Source of the DNA: Mycobacterium spongiae
GTDB taxonomy: Bacteria > Actinomycetota > Actinomycetes > Mycobacteriales > Mycobacteriaceae
Reading direction: 5' to 3'
NCBI RefSeq assembly: GCF_018278905.1
Contig: NZ_CP046600.1
Span: forward strand, 4,960,001 to 5,024,000
DNA: 64,000 nucleotides
Shown here: positions 45,359 to 54,659 of the stretch, piece after piece
Layout of the letters: each line of letters starts with the position of its first letter
Position numbering within the stretch: the first letter of the stretch is position 1
The notes under the pieces: model-generated
Databases searched by the model: none
Told to the model about the DNA's origin: nothing
Seen by the model: only the letters and a program-made list of their open reading frames with translations
Made by a program: the position numbers and the translations under genes

Positions 45359-46915
45359 TTGTTGAGAAATAATTCGGACACCAGACTGTCACGTCGCAAA
45401 TTTCTCGGCAAGGCCGCCGCGCTCAGTGCTGCGGCTGCCCAATTGAATTGGGCCGGACCGGTCATCGAGAAAGCCTACGCAGCGGGCCCGTGTTCGGGAC
45501 ATTTGACCGATATCGAGCACTTTGTATTCCTCATGCAGGAGAACCGATCTTTCGACCATTACTTCGGGACACTGTCCGGCACCGACGGGTTCGACACCGC
45601 ATCGCCGCTATTCCAGCAACAGGGATGGAACCCCGAGACACAACAGCTTGACCCCGCTGGCACCACGATGCCCTACCGGCTCGACACCACCCGGGGCCCT
45701 GTGGTCAACGGCGAATGCGTCAATGACCCCGCCCATGACTGGATCGCAATGCACAACACCTGGAATGGCGGGGCGAACGACAACTGGCTTCCGGCGCAGT
45801 CGCAAAGTGGGATTCCCGGCGGAAACGTCCCGGCGACAATGGGTTTCTACACACGCAGCGACCTGCCCATTCACTATCTGCTGGCCGATACGTTCACCGT
45901 CTGCGATAGCTACCACTGTTCGCTGTTGGGAGGCACCTTGCCCAACCGACTGTATTGGCTGAGCGCGTCAATCGACCCGGACGGAACCCAGGGCGGGCCG
46001 CAGGTGGTGAACCCCACGATTCCGCCGATTCAACGGTTCAGCTGGACCACCATGCCAGACAATCTCAGCGCTGCCGGAATCAGCTGGAAGCTATACCAAA
46101 CAAAGACTCTCGGGCCGATCGTGAACACGCTCGCGGTCTACGGCTCGATCATGAACAACTTCGCGCAGGCGGCGAATCCGCGATCAGACCTGGCTCGCTA
46201 CGGCCTCTCCCCGATCTACCCCTGGGACTTCATCGCCGACGTCCAACGCAACCGGCTGCCGCAGGTTTCCTGGCTAGTCCCGGGTTTTCTTCAGTCCGAA
46301 CATCCCGCGTTCCCGGCCTCAGCGGGCGCTATCGCGATTGTCAACGCACTGAGGATCTTGCTGTCCAATCCCGCCGTGTGGGAAAAGACGGCCCTCATCA
46401 TCAGCTACGACGAAAATGGCGGCTTCTTCGATCACGTCATTCCGCCGACAGCGCCAGCAGGAACTCCAGGCGAATTCGTGACGGTACCCGACATCAATTC
46501 AGTCAGCGGGTCCGGTGGGATACGCGGGCCCATTGGCCTCGGATTTCGCGTCCCGTGCTTGGTCATTTCCCCGTACAGCCGCGGGCCGATGATGGTTCAC
46601 GACACATTCGATCACACCTCACAGCTACGACTGCTAGAAACACGATTCGGCGTGCCAGTTCCCAACCTCACGGCGTGGCGCCGAAGCGTGACCGGCGATA
46701 TGACGTCGGCCTTCAACTTCGCCTCCCCACCAAACCCGTCACGACCACACGTGGACTTCCCCGTGCTGCGCACCGCCACGAAATTGCCACAATGCGTCGG
46801 CAGCCTGGTGCTCGGATACGAATCTCTTGCGCGGCCCTATCGGGTGCCTTTCCCGCAGGTCATGCCGAGCCAGGAATCCACGCCCACGCGCGGGACACCC
46901 AGCGGTGTCTGCTAA
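45359..46915 (+). CDS. phospholipase C (Plc family), Tat-exported
   Basis: A 518-residue phosphoesterase of the bacterial phospholipase C type. It hydrolyses phospholipids outside the cell; in pathogenic mycobacteria Plc proteins damage host membranes. The twin-arginine signal is [20 protein letters not shown]. Family motifs include [18 protein letters not shown] near the N-terminus, [32 protein letters not shown] and [16 protein letters not shown]. The start is TTG 45359 or 45362. H37Rv has plcA-plcC and plcD elsewhere; here one copy lies between the Rv3491 and Rv3492c homologues, so it is either an insertion or an ancestral copy lost in M. tuberculosis. Confidence 0.92.
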   Translation: MLRNNSDTRLSRRKFLGKAAALSAAAAQLNWAGPVIEKAYAAGPCSGHLTDIEHFVFLMQENRSFDHYFGTLSGTDGFDTASPLFQQQGWNPETQQLDPAGTTMPYRLDTTRGPVVNGECVNDPAHDWIAMHNTWNGGANDNWLPAQSQSGIPGGNVPATMGFYTRSDLPIHYLLADTFTVCDSYHCSLLGGTLPNRLYWLSASIDPDGTQGGPQVVNPTIPPIQRFSWTTMPDNLSAAGISWKLYQTKTLGPIVNTLAVYGSIMNNFAQAANPRSDLARYGLSPIYPWDFIADVQRNRLPQVSWLVPGFLQSEHPAFPASAGAIAIVNALRILLSNPAVWEKTALIISYDENGGFFDHVIPPTAPAGTPGEFVTVPDINSVSGSGGIRGPIGLGFRVPCLVISPYSRGPMMVHDTFDHTSQLRLLETRFGVPVPNLTAWRRSVTGDMTSAFNFASPPNPSRPHVDFPVLRTATKLPQCVGSLVLGYESLARPYRVPFPQVMPSQESTPTRGTPSGVC

Positions 46916-46968
46916 TTCGCCCTTCGCGACCCGGGATCAGATGTGCGCGCCCTGCGGCGCGTCTCCAC

Positions 46969-47451
46969 CTATATGGGCGTGATGTACGCGATAAGCCATT
47001 TTCCGTCGATCCGCTCGAAGTCGACCCGCAACCGGCTCCCGTCGTAGAGCGGTTGGCGGGATTTGTCCGTCACCGTGCGGTTCATGTACACCATCACCGA
47101 CGCCGAATCCCGTTTGGCGGCCATGACTCCCACGCCGACCACGTTCGCTTGGACGACGACCTCGCGCTTCTTTGCCTCCGGGATGATCTGCGTGTTGGCG
47201 CTCTTCTTGAACTCCTGACGATAGTCGGGCGTCAGCATGGGATACGCGTCGTTGAGGCTGCGCTCGACGGTCTGGTAGTCATAGGCGAAGACCCGCGGGA
47301 TTTCGTCCTTGGCCAGCTTGGGCAGCAACGCCCGCGCCGATTCTTCGCCCCGAGTCTGCACTTGGTCCCAATAAAGCCAGCCGCCCGCCGCGGACAAGCC
47401 CACGATCAGGGCAACCATCAGCCCGCCGCCGATACGCACCAGCCACCGCAT
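46969..47451 (-). CDS. Mce-associated membrane protein (Rv3492c-like)
   Basis: A 160-residue protein, the same length as Rv3492c. It has an N-terminal helix (GGGLMVALIVGLSAAGGWLYW) and an outside NTF2-like domain (DYQTVERSLNDAYPMLTPDYR, ANVVGVGVMAAKRDSASVMVYM). Mce-associated (Mam/Mas) proteins stabilise Mce import complexes. Its ATG overlaps the preceding stop in TGATG. It is the last gene of the mce4 operon. Convergent with plc. Confidence 0.9.
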   Translation of the reverse strand: MRWLVRIGGGLMVALIVGLSAAGGWLYWDQVQTRGEESARALLPKLAKDEIPRVFAYDYQTVERSLNDAYPMLTPDYRQEFKKSANTQIIPEAKKREVVVQANVVGVGVMAAKRDSASVMVYMNRTVTDKSRQPLYDGSRLRVDFERIDGKWLIAYITPI

Positions 47452-48254
47452 CAGTTGCCCCCGTCCGGATACTTCAGGTCGTAGCCGGTCATTCGGCCAG
47501 TCTCGTCCTCGTGGACGATGACCCGGAGCCGGTAGGGCATGGACGGCTTGTTGACCCCGTCGATGTCAGCGACGGTCACCCGCACCGACACCAATACCGA
47601 TGCGTTGTCGCTGATGTCGTCCACGCCTTCCAAGGCAGCACCGTTGATGACGGCCTCCGATGTTGCATTGGTGGAACGAAACAGGCCTTTGAGGTTGTCG
47701 ACGTTGTTGTTGGAACTCAGCATGCCGCGCAGCGGACCGCTGGTGCCGTCGAAGAATCGGTTGACGGCTTCGTCGATGTTGTCCGGCGTGTAGCTGAACA
47801 TGTTGACCACCGTTTGAGTGGCCGTGTCGACAAAACGCTGGTTGCGGGCTTGTTCGGCATCGGCATGCCGGTGCTGGACGGCCAGCAATCGCACCCCGAA
47901 CGCGAGCAGAACGATCGCCAACAGTCCCGCCGCCAAGGAGATCCATCCGACCAGAACCCGGTGCGCGGGGCGGCGCGGCGGCGGTTTAACCGGCTTTAGC
48001 GCGCCTCGCGGTGTGTCGGACTTCGTGGGCCGCGCCGATGCGGCCGACACGTCAACCTTGACCGTGGATTCGCGCGTGCCGGCATCGCTCGATTCGCTCT
48101 TTGCCGGACCCGCCGCGCGGGAGGCCTTCCGACGAACGCGCCGCGGCGAGGACTCGGGCTGCGCATCCGGTGCCGGATCTCCCCCAGCGCTACTGGCGCT
48201 ACTGGCGTCCTCCCCATCGAGACCGGCATCTGTCGGCGTCACTTCGGAACCCAC
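47451..48254 (-). CDS. Mce-associated membrane protein (Rv3493c-like)
   Basis: About 267 residues. A long cytosolic, Ser/Ala/Arg-rich and probably disordered region (SSPRRVRRKASRAAG, KPVKPPPRRPAHRV) precedes one membrane helix (VGWISLAAGLLAIVLLAFGV), then an outside domain (NQRFVDTATQTVVNMFSYTP, VLVSVRVTVADIDG). The GTG at 48252-48254 overlaps the mce4F stop in TAGTG and is preferred to a TTG at 48290. It forms a pair with the Rv3492c-like gene, which is typical of mce loci. Confidence 0.87.
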   Translation of the reverse strand: MGSEVTPTDAGLDGEDASSASSAGGDPAPDAQPESSPRRVRRKASRAAGPAKSESSDAGTRESTVKVDVSAASARPTKSDTPRGALKPVKPPPRRPAHRVLVGWISLAAGLLAIVLLAFGVRLLAVQHRHADAEQARNQRFVDTATQTVVNMFSYTPDNIDEAVNRFFDGTSGPLRGMLSSNNNVDNLKGLFRSTNATSEAVINGAALEGVDDISDNASVLVSVRVTVADIDGVNKPSMPYRLRVIVHEDETGRMTGYDLKYPDGGN

Positions 48255-49960
48255 TACAAAGACCTTGGATCGCGCATTAGGTCCACCCAATTCTCAGCTC
48301 CGGAAGCACCCTCCAACCCGGGGCCGAAGACACCCGTCCCACCGGCCGGATCCGGAAAAGCCCCAGTGACCTGGTCATAGAAGGTGTAGGCCGGGCCGCT
48401 GGCTTGCGGTTGCGGCCCGGGCCACGGGCCAGGAGGCGGGCCCGGAGGCGGGCCGACCCCCAACGGCGGAGGCGGCGGTGGCAGCGTCTTCGGGTACGGA
48501 AGCAGCGGCGGCGCCGGCGGGTAATCCGGCGGCATCCACGACGTGAACGGCGGTGGCGGCCCGTTGTCGTTGGGCGGCGGAGCCGGCTGCGCCGGCTGAT
48601 GCGGCGCCGGGCCGGGACCAGCTACCTGGCCTGGCGGCGGCGGTCCGACAACGGGAGTGCCCGGGTCCGGATCCGCCTCCGGCGGAATATACGGGAACTT
48701 GTTGGGCGGTAGCACATTGAGCCCATCGGTAATCGGGGTACCGTAGGGGACCGGCGGACCCCGCCACGGGTTGCTGCCAATCGGCACAAAGCCATTCGGG
48801 TCGCGACACAGCTGCACCGTGGGTGCCCGCTTACCCGGGAATTCTTGGCACGGGTAGTTGCGGGCCCCACGCACCGTGCTCGGATCGTTGTGCGCGGTCT
48901 TGCAGTACAGGTCCCGAGGGAGTTCGCGCAACGTTTCGTCGGCCGGCGTCCGGATCATCGGCGGCGGCAGGAAGCCGACGGCGCAGGGCGGCGGGTCGTT
49001 GAGGTCGACCTTGAAGTCCAGCTTGGCGCCCTCGTCTTGCGGTGCCCCGCCGGCGGCGGTGGTGATCGCGGCGAACAACGCGGGTAAGACCACCAGCAGC
49101 TGTTCGATCGTCTTGTGATAGATCACGCCCACCCGGCCCAGGTTGGCCAGGCTGGCCGCGAGTGCTGGAAAAGAGGGACGAATACCGGAGAACGCGGTGC
49201 TGGCCTCGTCGATCGCACCCGGGGCCGTCGCCAGCGTGTCGCGCAGCCGCGGGTCGGCCTGTCGAAGCTGGGTGGTAAACCGCGCCAGCCCGTCGGCGAG
49301 TGACTCGATATCGTCGCCCGCGCGAATCTGGGATTCTAGAAATGGGTCCAGCTGGTCGATGAGCTTCGAGATCTGCGGATAGTTGGCATTGGCCTCGTCC
49401 ACCAGCAGCCGTGCCGATTCCAGCGCCCGGGCCAGTTCAGGACCGGAGCCGTTGGTCGCGATAAACGCCTCGTGCAGCACTTCGCGAATTCGGGTGTCGC
49501 CGATGCTGTTGACCAGCGTCTCGGCCTGACCAAGCAGATCGGCGACCTCCCGGCCGATACGGGTGTTCTTGCGTTCGATCCGGGATCCGTTGCGCAGCTT
49601 GGCCGCCGAGGGATCGTCCGGCGGCACCAGGTCGATGTACTGCTCGCCGATGGCCGACACGCTTTTCACCGTCGCGGTCACGTTCGACGGAATAACGGTG
49701 CCGCTGTTGAGCCGCATCTCTGCGGTGACGCCAGTGGGATTCAACCCGACCGACTCCACCCGCCCGACCGAGACACCGCGGTAGGTCACATTGGCGTTCT
49801 TGTACAACCCGCCGCCCGCGACGAAATCGGCGCTCACGCTATAGGTATTGAGCCCGAATGTAGCGGGCAGCCGCAGATAGAAGATCCCCATCACGGTCAG
49901 CGTGATGACGGTAATCACGGCGAATATCGAGAGCTGAATCTTGGTGAGTCTGTCAATCAT
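48254..49960 (-). CDS. mce4F: Mce family protein Mce4F
   Basis: A 568-residue substrate-binding subunit of the Mce4 cholesterol importer. It starts MIDRLTKIQLSIFAVITVIT (membrane anchor), then the MlaD domain about residues 38-115 (SADFVAGGGLYKNANVTYRG, VSAIGEQYIDLVPPD), followed by helices about 130-290 and a Pro-rich C-terminal half (about residues 390-535, many PPP/PGP runs). Mce subunits form a hexameric tube carrying sterol across the periplasm. It lies 10 bases after the lprN stop. It corresponds to Rv3494c. Confidence 0.95.
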   Translation of the reverse strand: MIDRLTKIQLSIFAVITVITLTVMGIFYLRLPATFGLNTYSVSADFVAGGGLYKNANVTYRGVSVGRVESVGLNPTGVTAEMRLNSGTVIPSNVTATVKSVSAIGEQYIDLVPPDDPSAAKLRNGSRIERKNTRIGREVADLLGQAETLVNSIGDTRIREVLHEAFIATNGSGPELARALESARLLVDEANANYPQISKLIDQLDPFLESQIRAGDDIESLADGLARFTTQLRQADPRLRDTLATAPGAIDEASTAFSGIRPSFPALAASLANLGRVGVIYHKTIEQLLVVLPALFAAITTAAGGAPQDEGAKLDFKVDLNDPPPCAVGFLPPPMIRTPADETLRELPRDLYCKTAHNDPSTVRGARNYPCQEFPGKRAPTVQLCRDPNGFVPIGSNPWRGPPVPYGTPITDGLNVLPPNKFPYIPPEADPDPGTPVVGPPPPGQVAGPGPAPHQPAQPAPPPNDNGPPPPFTSWMPPDYPPAPPLLPYPKTLPPPPPPLGVGPPPGPPPGPWPGPQPQASGPAYTFYDQVTGAFPDPAGGTGVFGPGLEGASGAENWVDLMRDPRSL

Positions 49961-49970
49961 CGTCCCGCCC

Positions 49971-51125
49971 CTACTGTCCTGACGCCGTTCCGGGCGGGAT
50001 TTGGAATGGATCGGCCGCCTGTCCGGACAGGTTGGCCAGTTCGCCGACCAGGAAGTCGGGCGGGTTGAGGATCTCGTCCATGTGCGCCATGTTCGGATCG
50101 AAGTACGCCGTGGTGAAGAACGTCTCGCCGATGCGGCGCAGCGTCAGATCGAAGGTGGTGAATACGTTCAGGTAGTCGCCGCGCACAGCTTGCTTGATGC
50201 CGAAGTTGGGGAATGGGAAGGTCAACAGCAGCTGCAGTGACGTGATGAAATCGCTGCGGTTGTCGTTGAGGGCCTTGACGATCGGATACAAGTCTTTGAG
50301 GTCTTCGCCAAAGTCGATTTTCGTCTTGGCGAGCACATGGGAAGTGACCATCGCCAGTCGCTTGAGCGCGGCGAACGCGTCGACGATGTTGGCCCGGTTC
50401 TTGTTGAGCACGCCAATCGCTTCCGGCAATGTGTCCAACGTCCGACCCAAAGCGTCTTTTTCGCGTGCGAGAATCGCAGCTACTCGGTTCAGCCCATCGA
50501 ATGCGTCAATGATGTCGTCGACCTGCCGGTTGAGGCCCGCTGTCAGCTCCGCAAGCCTGGGGACCAGGCCGACGAAATCCGCCTGCCGGCCAACCAATGC
50601 GGTGTATGCCTCGTCGGTGATCTCTTCCAGCGCACCCACATTGCCCTTGTTCACCACCACTCCGAGCGCAGAGAGCACCTCTTCGGTGGTGGGAGCGCGG
50701 CTCGTGTCGGCCTCGGCGATTCGTGATCCTTCGCCCAGTCTTCCCTTCGCTGGCTGGTCCGTCGGTGCGGCGAGGTCGATGTGCAGCGAACCCAACAACG
50801 ACGTCTGCGCGACCCGCGCGATCGCATTGGCCGGCAGCACCACGCTCTTGTCCAGGTCCAGTTTCACCGCGGCATAGAAGGATCCGTCGGGACGCTGGAC
50901 GGCATCGATGCCGCCCACGCTGCCGACCGTGACTTGGTCGACCATGACCGGCGAGTTCTGCGGCAGCGTCGCCACGTCCTGCATTTCGACGGTGACCTGG
51001 TAAGACCCCGGGCCGTGGCCGGCCGTGCCGGGCAGCGGCAGCGAATTCAGTCCGCCGAATTGACAACCGGCCAGTAGCGCGCTGACGGCCACCACCATGC
51101 TGCTGCGCAACCAGATTCGGCTCAT
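49971..51125 (-). CDS. lprN: Mce family lipoprotein LprN / Mce4E
   Basis: A 384-residue lipoprotein, the same length as H37Rv LprN (Rv3495c). From ATG 51123-51125 a lipobox LLAGC puts the lipidated cysteine at residue 21. The MlaD domain follows (SYQVTVEMQDVATLPQNSPVM, TSLLGSLHIDLAAP), then a helical region (GLNRQVDDIIDAFDGLNRV). In each mce operon the fifth subunit is the lipoprotein. The start overlaps the mce4D stop (ATGA), which rules out the longer frame starting at 51320. Confidence 0.95.
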   Translation of the reverse strand: MSRIWLRSSMVVAVSALLAGCQFGGLNSLPLPGTAGHGPGSYQVTVEMQDVATLPQNSPVMVDQVTVGSVGGIDAVQRPDGSFYAAVKLDLDKSVVLPANAIARVAQTSLLGSLHIDLAAPTDQPAKGRLGEGSRIAEADTSRAPTTEEVLSALGVVVNKGNVGALEEITDEAYTALVGRQADFVGLVPRLAELTAGLNRQVDDIIDAFDGLNRVAAILAREKDALGRTLDTLPEAIGVLNKNRANIVDAFAALKRLAMVTSHVLAKTKIDFGEDLKDLYPIVKALNDNRSDFITSLQLLLTFPFPNFGIKQAVRGDYLNVFTTFDLTLRRIGETFFTTAYFDPNMAHMDEILNPPDFLVGELANLSGQAADPFQIPPGTASGQ

Positions 51126-52528
51126 TGGCCATCCCCCTGCTGCTCCGCCGCTAGTGGATCGCCCGGCGCCGGACCGGGCAGCGGGCCTGGGGCAGGGCCG
51201 GGCAGCGGCGGACCCGGGGCTGGACCGGGGCCGAGGCCAGCTGCGGGTGCGGGCGGGACCAACAAGCCCTGCAGGTCGGCGGGGTTCTGCGCGGGCGGCA
51301 CCGGTGAGGCGGGTACCCACGTCAATTCCGGAACTGGCGTCCGCGCCTTGGCTTCGGTGGCCGGGGTGTCATAGATGATCTGGCCCTTGTAGGCCGTGAT
51401 CGTATTGAGCGGGTGGAACATGATCGGCGGGTAGTTCGCGGTGAGCCTGCGCAACACCGGCCCCAACCGCTCACGACAGAACTCGGCACGCCGGTAATAG
51501 TCGGGTGCCGACGTTCCGGCGGCGGTGTCAAAGGAACCGCCGCAGATGAACTGCACCGGGTTGGCGAAGTTGGGTATCGATAGCAGACCGTTCAACGTGC
51601 CCTGCGCGGGGTCATAGATGTTGTAGAAGTTGGTGATTCCGGGGCCTGCTACGTGCAGTACCTGCTCAAGGTTCTCGCTTTCGTCGCTCAAAGTCCCGGT
51701 GAGGTCGCTGAGTTGGTCGACCGTGTCGATCAGTACCGAGTTGTTTTCGTGCAGGAACCCCCTGATGTCAGACAACGCCTGGTTGAGGGTGCCCAGGGTG
51801 CCGTCCAGATTCTGAGAGCTGTCGGCGAGGACCTGCGACACCGACGCCACGTGTCCCACGAACTGCACGATCTGTTCGTTGCTCTGCGACAGCGCATCAA
51901 CCACCACCTGCAGATTCCTGATGGTTCCAAAGATATCGCTGCGCGAATCCCCAAGGCGCCCAACAGCTTGCGAAAGCTCGCGCAACGCGGTGTGGAATGA
52001 ATCGCCGTTTCCGTCGAGGGTGTCGGCAGCCTGGTTGATCACGGCACCCAGCGGTCCTTGTAGCTCTCCCGCTGCCGGACTGAGGTCAACGGCCAGCCGG
52101 GTCAGCCCTTCTTTGACGTCGTCCCACTCGACGGGTACCGCCGTTCGCGACAGGTCTATGGTCGCGCCGTCTTGCAGCCTCGCCCCGCCCGTGTAGACCG
52201 GGGTGAGCTGGATGAACCGCGCCGCTACCAGGTTCGGTGAGATGATCACCGCCTGTACGTCGCGAGGCACGTTGAAGTCTCTGGAGACCGACATCGTGAC
52301 CTTGACGTCGGACGGCCGCGGTTCGATAGCGTCGATCGAGCCGACCGGCACCCCGAGGACGCGGACCTCGTCACCGGGATAGATCCCGACCGCGGAGGTG
52401 AAGTAGGCGACGATCGTTCGGTTGTTGGTCGTGGACATCAGCGTGTACACGCCACCCACCAGCGCCACCACCAACGCGATCACGGTGGTGTAGCGCAGCG
52501 CCCGGCTGCCGGCAATCCTCTTTAACAT
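51122..52528 (-). CDS. mce4D: Mce family protein Mce4D
   Basis: A 468-residue Mce subunit (Rv3496c-like, which I recall at 451 residues). It has an N-terminal membrane anchor (RYTTVIALVVALVGGVYTLM), then the MlaD domain (IVAYFTSAVGIYPGDEVRVL, VSRDFNVPRDVQAVII). A helical region runs to about residue 300. The C-terminus is Pro/Gly-rich with a PGPAPG-type repeat (DNA 51150-51250) and accounts for most of the length difference. It overlaps the lprN start by 4 bases. Confidence 0.94.
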   Translation of the reverse strand: MLKRIAGSRALRYTTVIALVVALVGGVYTLMSTTNNRTIVAYFTSAVGIYPGDEVRVLGVPVGSIDAIEPRPSDVKVTMSVSRDFNVPRDVQAVIISPNLVAARFIQLTPVYTGGARLQDGATIDLSRTAVPVEWDDVKEGLTRLAVDLSPAAGELQGPLGAVINQAADTLDGNGDSFHTALRELSQAVGRLGDSRSDIFGTIRNLQVVVDALSQSNEQIVQFVGHVASVSQVLADSSQNLDGTLGTLNQALSDIRGFLHENNSVLIDTVDQLSDLTGTLSDESENLEQVLHVAGPGITNFYNIYDPAQGTLNGLLSIPNFANPVQFICGGSFDTAAGTSAPDYYRRAEFCRERLGPVLRRLTANYPPIMFHPLNTITAYKGQIIYDTPATEAKARTPVPELTWVPASPVPPAQNPADLQGLLVPPAPAAGLGPGPAPGPPLPGPAPGPLPGPAPGDPLAAEQQGDGQ

Positions 52529-52555
52529 GACGACCTCTGCATCACGGCGACTCGC

Positions 52556-53617
52556 TCATGGTGACTTCGGCCTAATGATCCAGCGCTCCTGGATGAACCC
52601 ACGCAGATAGTCGGCGAGGCTGTCCGGCAGCTTGCCAGGCTGGTAGACGAGATCGAATACCGAGGCGACCAGCGGTCCGGGCAGCACGCTGTAAACGTTG
52701 ACATTGAAGCCCGGTCCGGTGCCGACCACCTCGCCCAACGTGGTCGCGTAGGTGGGAAGCCGTTCGAGGGCTTCGGTGATGTAGTCGTGGCGCTCGTTGA
52801 GGTTGTCCAGCACGAGGTTGAGCTGGCTCAGCGCCGGACCGAACTCCCGGCGGTTGTCGGCGACAAAGCCCGAAATCTGTGCGGCAAGATCGTCGATTCC
52901 GGAGATCAGCTGGCTCAGTGCGGCGCGCCGCGTGTCGAGGGCGGCGAACAACTGGTTGCCATCGACGATCAGCTTGTCGAGCTGTTCGCCGCGCTCGGCC
53001 AACACCGATGTCACCGAGCGCGAGTGCGCCAGCAGGTCCCGCAGCGCTTCGTCGCGACGGCTGAGGGTGCGCGAAAACGACGTAATTCCGTCGAGAGCGC
53101 CGCGCAGCTGCGGGGTGGCGTCGTGCAAACTCTGCGTGAGCACGTCCAGCGCCTGCTCGAGCTGGGGCCTGTCGATGTCGCCGGCGCTGCCGCCCAGGTC
53201 CTGCAGCGCGCCGTTGAGAGTGTAGGGCGTTGTGGTCCTGCTCAGCGGAATCGTCGTGGCCTCGCCGGAACCGGCCGGACTCACCGCGACGGACCGCTCG
53301 CCGAGGATGGTGTCGGTGCGGATCGCCGCCAGCGACTGATCGCCGACGACGATATTGCGGTCAACGCTGAAGGTGATCTTGACGCTATCTCCCGCCAAGC
53401 TGACCGCTTCGACCTTGCCGACCTTCACTCCGGAGACATAAACCGAGTTGGCGGGGGTGATGCCGGCAGCGTCGGTGAAGTATGCCTCGTAAACCTTGCC
53501 CTGAGGCCAGAACGGCAAACTGGCGTAGCCGAATGCGATGAGGACCACGCAGATCACCAGCACAGAGCCAAAGATGCCGGTGCGCAGCGGGTCGCGATCG
53601 TGCTTGCTAGTCGGCAA
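52556..53617 (-). CDS. mce4C: Mce family protein Mce4C
   Basis: About 353 residues (Rv3497c-like). An anchor (GIFGSVLVICVVLIAFGYAS) is followed by the MlaD domain (KVYEAYFTDAAGITPANSVYV, LAAIRTDTILGERSVAV) and a helical region (NLNERHDYITEALERLPTYA). The start chosen is TTG 53615-53617 with AGGGGAGG upstream; it overlaps the mce4B stop by 11 bases. An ATG at 53653 in the same frame would give a longer overlap. Confidence 0.92.
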   Translation of the reverse strand: MPTSKHDRDPLRTGIFGSVLVICVVLIAFGYASLPFWPQGKVYEAYFTDAAGITPANSVYVSGVKVGKVEAVSLAGDSVKITFSVDRNIVVGDQSLAAIRTDTILGERSVAVSPAGSGEATTIPLSRTTTPYTLNGALQDLGGSAGDIDRPQLEQALDVLTQSLHDATPQLRGALDGITSFSRTLSRRDEALRDLLAHSRSVTSVLAERGEQLDKLIVDGNQLFAALDTRRAALSQLISGIDDLAAQISGFVADNRREFGPALSQLNLVLDNLNERHDYITEALERLPTYATTLGEVVGTGPGFNVNVYSVLPGPLVASVFDLVYQPGKLPDSLADYLRGFIQERWIIRPKSP

Positions 53618-54659
53618 AAGCGCACCTCCCCTTACTGGGATCCGGCTGGCCACCGATGGGCAGCAGGATGTCGCTACCGGCAGGCCCGTTGATCTTGATC
53701 GTCACGGTGCAGAAGTAGATGTTGAAGAATGCTCCGTAGCTACCCAGCGCGGCTAGCCGCAGATAGTCCTCGCCGAGTTGTTCGACGTCGTTGTTGATCT
53801 CTTCCTTGCGCTCATCCAGCTCAGTGGCCAGCGGCCGCGCGTTTTCCAGGATGCCCTGCAGCGGCCGGCGGGACTTCCGCAGCAGCGTGGTCAGATCCGA
53901 TGTCGTCGAGGCCAGTGGCGGGATGGCGCCCGCGATCACGTCTTTGTGGTTGGCAAGGCCGGTGATCAATTGCTGCAGTTGGTCAAGACTGGCATTGAAT
54001 TGCGCACTCTTGGCGTCGATGGTTCCGAGTAGCGTGTTCAGGTTGGTGATCGTGTCCCCGATGAGCTGGTCGCGCGCTCCCAGCGACGAAGTGATCGAGT
54101 TGGTGTCCGAGAGGATCTTCGCCAGCGCGCCACCCTGACCCTGCAGTAGCTCGACTACTGCGCTCGTGACCGTGTTGATCTTGTCCGCGTCAAGACCTTT
54201 GAGCACCGGACGTAGTCCGCCCAGTAGCGCATCGAGATCCAATGCCGGCTGGGTGTGGGCGACATCGATCGTGGCTCCCTGCGGGAGCTTACGTAGCTCG
54301 CCCGGCCCGGAGGTGATCTCCAGGTAGCGGTCCCCGACCAGGTTCTCGTACCGGATCACCGCACGGGTGGACGAGTAAATTGTGTAGCCCTTGTCGATAC
54401 TGAAGGCCACGTCGATGCTGTTGTCCGGGTTGAGTTCCACTGCCTTCACCGAACCGACCGGCACGCCAGCGATGCGTACTTTCTGTCCCGCCTTCAACCG
54501 CGACGCGTCTGTGAAGGTGGCGTGATAGACGGTGGTCGGACCGAACCGGAAGTCACCGAAAACGACCACCAATGCCGTTGCCACGATGAGCATGATCACC
54601 GCGAAGATGCTGACCTTGATCACCATCGACCGGTGCGAGGGAATTCCCGAGCCCGCCAT
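53607..54659 (-). CDS. mce4B: Mce family protein Mce4B
   Basis: A 350-residue Mce subunit, the same length as Rv3498c. The anchor is MVIKVSIFAVIMLIVATALVV, the MlaD domain contains YHATFTDASRLKAGQKVRIA and YENLVGDRYLEITSG, and a helical region with QLQQLITGLANHKDVIAGA follows. The start overlaps the mce4A stop by one base (TGATG). It acts with Mce4A-F in cholesterol import. Confidence 0.95.
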   Translation of the reverse strand: MAGSGIPSHRSMVIKVSIFAVIMLIVATALVVVFGDFRFGPTTVYHATFTDASRLKAGQKVRIAGVPVGSVKAVELNPDNSIDVAFSIDKGYTIYSSTRAVIRYENLVGDRYLEITSGPGELRKLPQGATIDVAHTQPALDLDALLGGLRPVLKGLDADKINTVTSAVVELLQGQGGALAKILSDTNSITSSLGARDQLIGDTITNLNTLLGTIDAKSAQFNASLDQLQQLITGLANHKDVIAGAIPPLASTTSDLTTLLRKSRRPLQGILENARPLATELDERKEEINNDVEQLGEDYLRLAALGSYGAFFNIYFCTVTIKINGPAGSDILLPIGGQPDPSKGRCAFAD

